The position numbers and the translations under genes were made by a program. Below, piece by piece: positions 6,175 to 10,738 of a DNA stretch of 10,738 nucleotides (within the stretch, counting starts at the first letter, position 1; every line of letters begins with the position of its first letter). Source of the DNA: Colimorpha sp045597945 (GTDB taxonomy: Bacteria; Bacteroidota; Bacteroidia; Bacteroidales; P3); assembly GCA_045597945.1 (NCBI GenBank), contig JAZLLD010000069.1:1-10738 (forward strand), read 5' to 3'. Below the pieces are notes generated by a model, which ran no database searches, was not told where the DNA came from, and saw nothing but the letters and a program-made list of their open reading frames with translations.

Positions 6175-6669
6175 ATGAGCGACAAGCAAAAAGAACGTGA
6201 TTTCGAAAAAATCGTGATGGAACACAAGAGTACGGTGTACACGGTGTGCTACATGTTCTCAAAAGACCACGATGAGGTGCAGGACCTTTTCCAAGACACG
6301 CTAATCAATCTCTGGCTTGGTTTTGATAGTTTTCGCGGCAAGGCCAAAGTGGAAACATGGATCTGGCGTGTTGCCCTCAACACCTGCGTCTCTGCCGACC
6401 GCAAGAAAAAACGCCGAGGCCAAAGAGTGCCGCTAGAAATGGCTGGCGACCTTTTCACCGACACCGATGCCGAGAGCAAGCAAATCCAGCAACTGTACAA
6501 ATGTATCAACAAGTTGGATCTCATGGACCGTGCGCTAATCCTGCTCTGGCTTGAAAATATGAGCTACGACGACATGGGTGCCATCATGGGCATATCGCCT
6601 AAAAACATCTCAGTCAAGTTAGTACGTGTCAAACAACAATTAATCGAACTTTCAAAAAATGGAAAATAA
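6175..6669 (+). CDS. ECF-type RNA polymerase sigma factor
   Basis: This is a 164-residue sigma-70 family protein of the extracytoplasmic-function type, which directs RNA polymerase to a small set of promoters on a signal. Region 2 is at ~8-80: the core-binding segment DEVQDLFQDTLINLWLGFDSF (33-53), the KVETWIWRVALNTCVS segment (58-73) and a basic KKKRRGQR. Region 4 is at ~105-158 with a helix-turn-helix (LENMSYDDMGAIMGISPKNISVKLVRVKQQL, in parts). There is no region 1 or 3, as usual. A TTG nine bases earlier could also start it (adding MAT), but ATG at 6175 is preferred. It is followed by an 11-base overlapping membrane-protein gene, the usual place for an anti-sigma factor. There is no FecR or SusC pair nearby, so it is not of the FecI-FecR type. 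Confidence 0.95.
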   Translation: MSDKQKERDFEKIVMEHKSTVYTVCYMFSKDHDEVQDLFQDTLINLWLGFDSFRGKAKVETWIWRVALNTCVSADRKKKRRGQRVPLEMAGDLFTDTDAESKQIQQLYKCINKLDLMDRALILLWLENMSYDDMGAIMGISPKNISVKLVRVKQQLIELSKNGK

Positions 6670-7237
6670 CAACTTTGCCGAACTCGAAGAACTGCGCTCC
6701 CAGATGGCAGTGCTCAAAGAAAAACTCAACCGCGAAGAAATCGTCTCCGAGCGACTCCTCCGCCAAACCATGAAAGGCCATGTCCGCTTCATCAACTCCC
6801 AAGCCTGGGTGAGCGGTGCCGCCTGTGTGGCAGTCATCCTCATGATGCCCGGCCTCGGCCAGGAATTTGGCCTCTCCCTCTGGCTCATCCTCTACACCGC
6901 AGCCATGATGCTCTTTAGCATGGGCGCCACCATCGTCTACCACCGCGGCGTGTCGCCCGACATGATGAACGGCAACCTGCTGCAAGTGGCCAAGCGCATG
7001 CGCAAACTCAAGAGCGACTACAAAAACTGGAAATACATCGGCTATCCTATGGCAGCAGCCTGGTTTATATGGTTCTCCGCCGAGATAGTCCTCACCACCG
7101 CCGTCAACCGCACCATGGCCATGAGCCTCCTCTCCGGCCTCCTCGTAGGCGGCATCGCCGGAGTCGTCATCGGCCTCAAAATGCAGAAAAAGACCATCTC
7201 CACCATCGACGAAATCATCTCCCAGATTGAAGATTAG
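6659..7237 (+). CDS. four-helix membrane protein, putative regulator of the adjacent sigma factor
   Basis: This 192-residue protein begins inside the sigma gene, overlapping its end by 11 bases, which implies translational coupling. Residues 1-40 are charged and heptad-like (a likely coiled coil, rich in Glu, Leu and Lys). Four hydrophobic segments follow at ~49-66, 71-93, 127-147 and 153-173, with a basic stretch between the second and third (KRMRKLKSDYKNWKY, 112-126). The tail is short and polar. Basic residues suggest that the N-terminus, the middle loop and the C-terminus all face the cytoplasm. Position and cytosolic coiled coil fit an anti-sigma factor, but it lacks the ZAS zinc motif and FecR features, so the role is inferred from context. 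Third positions are strikingly rich in C (GCC, CTC, ATC), unlike the genes at 181 and 8303. Confidence 0.88.
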   Translation: MENNNFAELEELRSQMAVLKEKLNREEIVSERLLRQTMKGHVRFINSQAWVSGAACVAVILMMPGLGQEFGLSLWLILYTAAMMLFSMGATIVYHRGVSPDMMNGNLLQVAKRMRKLKSDYKNWKYIGYPMAAAWFIWFSAEIVLTTAVNRTMAMSLLSGLLVGGIAGVVIGLKMQKKTISTIDEIISQIED

Positions 7238-7248
7238 TAAATCAAAAA

Positions 7249-7278
7249 CAAGGCCTGCGTTTTTAGTCGCAGGCCTTG
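7249..7278. terminator. two-way intrinsic terminator between convergent genes
   Basis: CAAGGCCTGCG (7249-7259) and CGCAGGCCTTG (7268-7278) form a perfect GC-rich 11-bp stem with an 8-base loop. On the minus strand five T follow (plus-strand A at 7244-7248), a classical terminator for the protease gene. On the plus strand CTTTAT follows, a weaker tract that still suits the end of the sigma unit. Confidence 0.9.
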
Positions 7279-7300
7279 CTTTATGTGGCAGATTCAATTA

Positions 7301-7954
7301 TTATATCGGAAACACCACAAACACGCAGGCATCCCAGATGGCATGTGAGACGATGAGCGCCGGCAACCAGCTCGGTTTCAGTCGGTAAAGGCCGCCCCAG
7401 ATCACACCGCACACCATGGCCGCCATCACCAGCATGAAGTTGAACGACCAGATATGAATCAGCGTATAAACCAATGTGGCAACCACAAAGCCCCAGTTCT
7501 CGCCCCATTTATTAGCGAGTTGCCGTTGCACATATCCGCGCCAAAAAATCTCCTCGGCAGGCCCTATGATGAGCAGCAACAGTATGGCTATCAGCCACGA
7601 AGGCAGCCCCACTTTCATCCCATAAATATTGTCGACCTGTCCCCGGGCAAAGCCAAACATCATGCTCGACAGTTTGTCGCCTATCCAGAAAACTCCCCAA
7701 AGCACTGCGGCCAGTGCTATGCCGCCAACAATCTGCTTCCAGCTCAAATCTTTAGCAATGGTTGAAAGGCTGTCTTTCTGGAAAACCAGGGCAAAAGTCG
7801 TGAGTATAATAGCCGACCCGGTCATAGTCAGCCAAAAGTTGGTCAGTCCGCTAGTCCAGGGCGAAAACATGAAAAACCACAGTCCCGCACCAATTATCAT
7901 TGCGCAAACTAGCGCATTATTCGCTCTTTTCTGATTGATTTCCATAGTGTTCAT
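7301..7954 (-). CDS. CPBP family intramembrane metalloprotease
   Basis: This is a 217-residue membrane protein of the CPBP (CAAX protease and bacteriocin-processing, Abi) family, which cleaves substrates inside or near the membrane. The three signature motifs are present in order: PAEEIFWRGYVQ (132-143, with E134, E135 and R139), the histidine of LIHIWS (H167), and SHAIWD (H204 and D208). Hydrophobic segments at ~14-30, 40-57, 74-92, 117-131, 154-166, 171-187 and 197-213 fit the usual polytopic layout. The substrate is unknown; prenylated proteins are not expected here, and roles in peptide processing or self-immunity are known for some relatives. The reading frame extends to 7993, but that start would lie inside the -7 box at 7983-7990, so ATG 7954 is preferred; 7945 is also possible. 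It ends at the terminator at 7249-7278. Confidence 0.9.
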   Translation of the reverse strand: MNTMEINQKRANNALVCAMIIGAGLWFFMFSPWTSGLTNFWLTMTGSAIILTTFALVFQKDSLSTIAKDLSWKQIVGGIALAAVLWGVFWIGDKLSSMMFGFARGQVDNIYGMKVGLPSWLIAILLLLIIGPAEEIFWRGYVQRQLANKWGENWGFVVATLVYTLIHIWSFNFMLVMAAMVCGVIWGGLYRLKPSWLPALIVSHAIWDACVFVVFPI

Positions 7955-7982
7955 TATTTTTGTCGCAATTAAAATCCAACTG

Positions 7983-7990
7983 CAAAAATA
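7983..7990 (-). promoter_or_regulatory. candidate -7 box of the CPBP protease gene
   Basis: Minus-strand TATTTTTG matches TAnnTTTG and is followed by CAG. A start near 7979 leaves ~25 bases before the ATG at 7954. No TTTG is found 19-21 bases upstream; that position falls inside the inverted-repeat element at 7999-8172. Confidence 0.45.
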
Positions 7991-7998
7991 CACTTTTT

Positions 7999-8172
7999 AT
8001 TCCATTCGCTCACTTTTTTCGCATCCCGGTCCCAACCCGCAGTTCCACCCTAACCCCGTCGTAAGCCCGTTCCTTATCCTATATTTATTCTATATATATT
8101 CTATATTTATTCTATTATATATAGTATAACTAAGGTATAAATATAGAATAACTAAGGTGAAACGAATGGAAT
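7999..8172. repeat. MITE-like element bounded by inverted repeats
   Basis: ATTCCATTCG at 7999-8008 is the exact reverse complement of CGAATGGAAT at 8163-8172. The similarity continues inward imperfectly (CTCAC against TTTCAC), and again with CCTTA..TCCTATATTTAT (8072-8088) against the complement of 8137-8157. The left arm carries an extra ~58-base C-rich stretch (8014-8071). No protein is encoded and no target-site duplication is visible. The form recalls a miniature inverted-repeat element, or a family of dispersed intergenic repeats; copy number in the genome cannot be seen here. Confidence 0.5.
8079..8158. repeat. AT-rich repeats with 22-base period inside the element
   Basis: CTATATTTATTCTAT occurs at 8079-8093 and 8101-8115, and ATAACTAAGGT at 8126-8136 and 8148-8158. 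Both pairs are spaced by exactly 22 bases. The two halves are partly inverted: CTATATTTAT in the left pair is the complement of ATAAATATAG at 8137-8146. The centre, CTATTATATATAG (8112-8124), is nearly palindromic. The block could fold back on itself or bind a dimeric protein at two turns of the helix. Confidence 0.7.
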
Positions 8173-8302
8173 TGTGGCGGAGTTTCTCGTGCCTTGTCCA
8201 AATAATTGGGTCGACAGCCTCCACCGGCCCGGGCTGGCAAAAAAAATTGCTATTTTTTGCTGCGGATTCATAATAATTCGATATTTTATCCGTTATAATA
8301 AT
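8173..8302. other. non-coding stretch upstream of the flavoprotein gene
   Basis: No gene is supported here. GCAAAAAA (8237-8244) and TTTTTTGC (8253-8260) form an 8-bp inverted repeat. A very weak promoter may exist: TTTG at 8256-8259, then after 22 bases TATTTTAT (8282-8289), close to the ATG at 8303. The reading frame of the flavoprotein stays open back to 8174, but that sequence has no flavodoxin character. Confidence 0.3.
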
Positions 8303-9604
8303 ATGTATATATTAATAATAAATGGAAGCCCCAAGGGTGAGAACTCTATAACATACCAGACTTGCCGCTACATTCAGCGCAAGTTTCCCCAGCACAGTTA
8401 TCAGGTGCTGCATGTCGGTCAGCAGATTAAGCAGATTGAGCGCGATTTTGCCAAGGCCTTGTCGCTGCTGAACCAGGCCGATTTGATTGTTTTCAGCTAT
8501 CCCGTATACACATTCTTGGTTCCCAGTCAGTTGCACCGATTTATCGAACTGATGAAACTGCATGTTGCCCAGGGGGCTTTGAGTCTTTCTGGCAAATGGG
8601 CAACGCAAATCACAACCTCCAAGCATTTTTACGATGTTACCGCGCATAGGTTTATTGAAGAAAATTGTCGCGACTTGAATCTGAAAATGCTGCCAGGCTT
8701 GAGTGCCGATATGGATGATTTGTTGACCGAGAAGGGTAGGAGAGAGGCCTTGGATTTCTTTGAATATGTTGGATTCCAGATGAATGGGTGTCCTGAGGTG
8801 GAGGCAATGAGCAACAAAACCGTGGCCATCGTTGCCGATTTGTCGCCTGAGGATACTGCTTTGCGCGAGATGGTTGACAAATTTTCGGCTGGTCTTAAAT
8901 GCAATTATAAGCTTTTCAACATCCATGATTTCCCCTTCAAGGGTGGTTGTATTAGTTGTTTTCATTGCAGTGGCGATGGCAAATGTATATATTCAGATGG
9001 CTTTGATACATTCTTACGCACTGATATTCAGTCGTGTGACGCAATCGTTTATGCATTCTCCATTGTCGACCATTCCATGGGTTCTAGATTCAAGACTTAC
9101 GACGACCGCCAATTCTGCAATGGCCATCGTACAGTCACCATGGGCAGCCCTACGGGCTATTTGATTAACGGAGATTATTGTAATGAGCCTAATTTACAAA
9201 TGGTTATAGAAGGTCGCGCCAATGTCGGTGGCAATTACTTGTGCGGAGTAGCTGTGCATGATGGTTGCGAAGACCCCATCCATCGAGTGATGAGTATTCC
9301 CGATTTGGCGGCAAGGCTCAATTACGCTTTGGCACATCGCTATCAGCAACCCTCCAATTTCTTTGGTGTCGGCGGTATGACAATCTTCCGCGACCTTATC
9401 TATCTGATGCGTGGGATGATGCGTGCCGACCACAAATTCTTCAAAAGTCATGGTCAGTACAACTTCCCGCAGAAGCAGTGGTCCACTTCCCTCAAGATGT
9501 ATCTTGTTGGTTGGCTGATGCATAGCAAGACTGTCCAGGCAAAGGCGGGTGGAAAGATGACCGAAGGAATGATGAAACCATATCATGAAGCTTTAGAAAA
9601 ATAA
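8303..9604 (+). CDS. iron-sulfur flavoprotein with two flavodoxin-like domains
   Basis: This is a 433-residue cytoplasmic redox protein. Domain 1 (~1-165) opens with MYILIINGSPKGENS, a strand plus the FMN phosphate loop, and has FSYPVYTFLVPSQLHRFIEL (64-83), the second flavin-side segment of NAD(P)H-dependent FMN reductases. Domain 2 (~171-345) repeats the fold: KTVAIVADLSP (172-182), SIVDHSMGSRFKTYDDR (253-269), and between them the compact cluster motif C216-x2-C219-x2-C222-x5-C228. That spacing fits the C-x2-C-x2-C-x(4-7)-C of iron-sulfur flavoproteins, which bind [4Fe-4S]. Domain 2 may be degenerate in flavin binding, since its first loop lacks the GSP signature. The C-terminal ~85 residues are Met- and Lys-rich and not assigned. 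It probably carries electrons between ferredoxin or NAD(P)H and an unknown acceptor in an anaerobe, perhaps in oxygen defence. Start at 8303 because the fold begins at that Met. Confidence 0.88.
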   Translation: MYILIINGSPKGENSITYQTCRYIQRKFPQHSYQVLHVGQQIKQIERDFAKALSLLNQADLIVFSYPVYTFLVPSQLHRFIELMKLHVAQGALSLSGKWATQITTSKHFYDVTAHRFIEENCRDLNLKMLPGLSADMDDLLTEKGRREALDFFEYVGFQMNGCPEVEAMSNKTVAIVADLSPEDTALREMVDKFSAGLKCNYKLFNIHDFPFKGGCISCFHCSGDGKCIYSDGFDTFLRTDIQSCDAIVYAFSIVDHSMGSRFKTYDDRQFCNGHRTVTMGSPTGYLINGDYCNEPNLQMVIEGRANVGGNYLCGVAVHDGCEDPIHRVMSIPDLAARLNYALAHRYQQPSNFFGVGGMTIFRDLIYLMRGMMRADHKFFKSHGQYNFPQKQWSTSLKMYLVGWLMHSKTVQAKAGGKMTEGMMKPYHEALEK

Positions 9605-9606
9605 CC

Positions 9607-10020
9607 ATGTCGCAGTTGGTAATCATTCAAAAAAGAGGCAAGTTCTCTGTAACCATTCCACACAAGATACTGGTTGATGGGCAATTTATTGGTATCATGA
9701 AAGATAAGCAAGTGTCAATCGAAATGCCGATGGGACGTTATGCCATTACAGTTCAAAGTATGATTCCTTTTATCTCTGCAACACAAATTGTTGAAATTCA
9801 ACCATATTCTTCTGTTACACTTGAATTTTCCGATAGAGAGCAGCTGTGGGATGCGCTATTTGTTCTTGACATAATACTCTGGTTGATCAAGCGTTTCCTG
9901 CATCTGGCCGCCCCTTGGACATGGCTGTATGAGATCTTCACCAACGGATATTTCCTCCTCTGGCTTATATATGAATGGACAATTAGAAAAAAATACTTCA
10001 AATTCAAGATTTCTGACTAG
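9607..10020 (+). CDS. small membrane protein with N-terminal beta domain, unknown function
   Basis: This 137-residue protein starts 2 bases after the flavoprotein stop, so the two are almost certainly one operon with coupled translation. Residues ~3-75 alternate in beta fashion with KILVDGQFIGIMKDKQVSIEM (20-40) and PMGRYAITVQS (41-51), recalling PEGA-like or similar small beta-sandwich domains. Two hydrophobic segments follow at ~82-99 and 104-124, rich in Trp and Phe, then a basic tail (RKKYFKFK). There is no signal peptide, so the beta domain probably faces the cytoplasm. I do not recognise the family with certainty; a membrane anchor or partner for the flavoprotein is a guess from the spacing. 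Confidence 0.75.
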   Translation: MSQLVIIQKRGKFSVTIPHKILVDGQFIGIMKDKQVSIEMPMGRYAITVQSMIPFISATQIVEIQPYSSVTLEFSDREQLWDALFVLDIILWLIKRFLHLAAPWTWLYEIFTNGYFLLWLIYEWTIRKKYFKFKISD

Positions 10021-10129
10021 ATTGCACTATATAATATATATGTATAACCGTTTTTCTCCATCTTTTTCACGAAAATCTTCAAATCTGCCAGACAAAAAAC
10101 ACCGCATCTATACAAATCTATCCACAAAT

Positions 10130-10152
10130 AAGGGCTTTTTAGCCCTTTTTTT
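10130..10152 (+). terminator. intrinsic terminator of the flavoprotein operon
   Basis: AAGGGCT (10130-10136) and AGCCCTT (10141-10147) form a 7-bp stem with a TTTT loop, followed by T to 10152. This is a textbook Rho-independent terminator, 109 bases after the stop codon. It also insulates the rRNA operon from read-through. Confidence 0.9.
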
Positions 10153-10441
10153 ATTGAAATTCCCCACATTCGCTACAGATTAAATGTTATTTAATTTATT
10201 GATATTCAGTGTGATACACAAATATATTGAAAAATAGATATCATTTAATTAATTGAAAATCATAAACATACAAAGATGTCGCTATTTTTGTTGCACAAAA
10301 AACATCAAAAAAAACAAATTTTTGCCTTTTTTTACCCCATTTTTTCGCCTTTTTCGCCAGTATCACAAAAAAAAATGAAAATTTTTTATCGCTGAGAATT
10401 AACCTATTAAACAAGTTTTGCGAAAAAAAATGAAAAAATAA
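10153..10441. other. AT-rich spacer upstream of the rRNA promoter
   Basis: No gene is supported. The stretch is very rich in A and T runs; the A-tracts at about 10421-10440, just upstream of the -33 box, could act as an UP-type element for rRNA transcription. TATTTTTG at 10283-10290 looks like a -7 box but has no -33 partner at the right distance. Confidence 0.5.
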
Positions 10442-10472
10442 TTTGGTAGTTTGAAAAAAGTCCGTATCTTTG
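10442..10472 (+). promoter_or_regulatory. rRNA operon promoter
   Basis: TTTG (10442-10445), 19 bases, TATCTTTG (10465-10472) followed by CA: a full match to the Bacteroidetes promoter consensus, about 160 bases before the mature 16S end. Transcription should start near 10477. Confidence 0.9.
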
Positions 10473-10550
10473 CACTCGCTTTCAAGGAAACAACGACAGA
10501 AGTTGAAACGAAAGCAAGAGAACATTGAAATTATGGAACATGAGATAGCG

Positions 10551-10594
10551 TGTGTCTCAAATGACTTCAACAAAGGTTGAAGTTTGATGACACA
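10551..10594 (+). other. long stem-loop in the 16S leader
   Basis: ACTTCAAC (10564-10571) and GTTGAAGT (10576-10583) form a perfect stem with the tetraloop AAAG. Outside it TCAAA (10557-10561) can pair with TTTGA (10583-10587, sharing base 10583 with the inner stem), and TGTGTC (10551-10556) pairs with GACACA (10589-10594). The leader upstream of 16S rRNA thus holds a hairpin of up to ~18 pairs, perhaps for folding, antitermination or processing of the precursor. Confidence 0.6.
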
Positions 10595-10633
10595 GATGAG
10601 TCAAAGGTTAACGAAAAAATACAAGCAATTCTT

Positions 10634-10738
10634 ACAATGAAGAGTTTGATCCTGGCTCAGGATGAACGCTAGCGGCAGGCTTAACACATGCAAGTCGAGG
10701 GGCAGCGCTGGGTAGCAATACCCTGGCGGCGACCGGCG
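10634..10738 (+). rRNA. rrs: 16S ribosomal RNA, 5' end only
   Basis: The conserved start TGAAGAGTTTGATCCTGGCT and GGATGAACGCTAGC (from 10660) are followed by GGCTTAACACATGCAAGTCG and GAGGGGCAGC, the form seen in Bacteroidales. By alignment with E. coli (G6 at 10639) the mature end is near 10634. The gene runs off the window after ~105 bases, in the V1 region, too little to name a genus. Confidence 0.98.

Noticed and set aside
8079..8158. CRISPR array
   Set aside because: The repeats are too few, AT-rich, with no unique spacers of constant size, and no cas genes are nearby.
8174..8302. N-terminal extension of the flavoprotein by 43 residues
   Set aside because: The added residues have no flavodoxin character; the fold begins exactly at the Met encoded at 8303.
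10241..10573. 110-codon minus-strand frame in the rRNA upstream region
   Set aside because: It is made of Phe/Lys runs from poly-T and poly-A sequence and covers the rRNA promoter and leader.

Overview
The window looks like chromosome from an anaerobic member of the Bacteroidales. It ends in the first ~105 bases of a 16S rRNA gene with a Bacteroidales-like 5' end. It also carries several promoters of the Bacteroidetes form TTTG-N19-TAnnTTTG, and genes typical of the group: a TonB-dependent receptor, an [FeFe]-hydrogenase maturase and an ECF sigma factor. The genus cannot be fixed from so short a 16S piece; Muribaculaceae- or Prevotella-like is a guess. I see no phage, integrase, transposase or CRISPR array.

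Layout, left to right. (1) 1-2687: a 180-base leader with two interlocking inverted repeats precedes a TonB-dependent outer-membrane receptor. A small exported Cys-rich protein with a heavy-metal-associated (HMA)-like pattern follows; together they look like a metal-handling pair. (2) 2701-4556: a perfect hairpin, then hydF (H-cluster maturation GTPase) and folA (dihydrofolate reductase), all on the plus strand. (3) 4561-5571, minus: a secreted alpha/beta-hydrolase with a C-terminal LysM domain, convergent with folA at 4 bases. (4) 5572-5966: two back-to-back promoters, the rightward one ending so close to the next ATG that the TIGR04076-family gene there is probably read from a leaderless mRNA. 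(5) 6091-7237: a compact set of a 23-residue hydrophobic peptide, an ECF sigma factor, and a four-helix membrane protein that overlaps the sigma gene by 11 bases and may be its regulator. (6) 7249-7954: a two-way terminator, then a CPBP-family membrane protease on the minus strand. (7) 7999-8172: a non-coding element bounded by inverted repeats with internal 22-base periodicity, resembling a miniature inverted-repeat element and reaching into the protease promoter region. (8) 8303-10020: an iron-sulfur flavoprotein with two flavodoxin-like halves, followed after 2 bases by a small membrane protein. (9) 10130-10738: a strong terminator, an AT-rich spacer, a consensus rRNA promoter, a leader with a long stem-loop, and the start of 16S rRNA.

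The genes form several short transcription units rather than one pathway. The most interesting items are the receptor leader RNA, the peptide/sigma/membrane-protein unit, the leaderless promoter arrangement and the inverted-repeat element. No computation was run; all family calls come from reading motifs.
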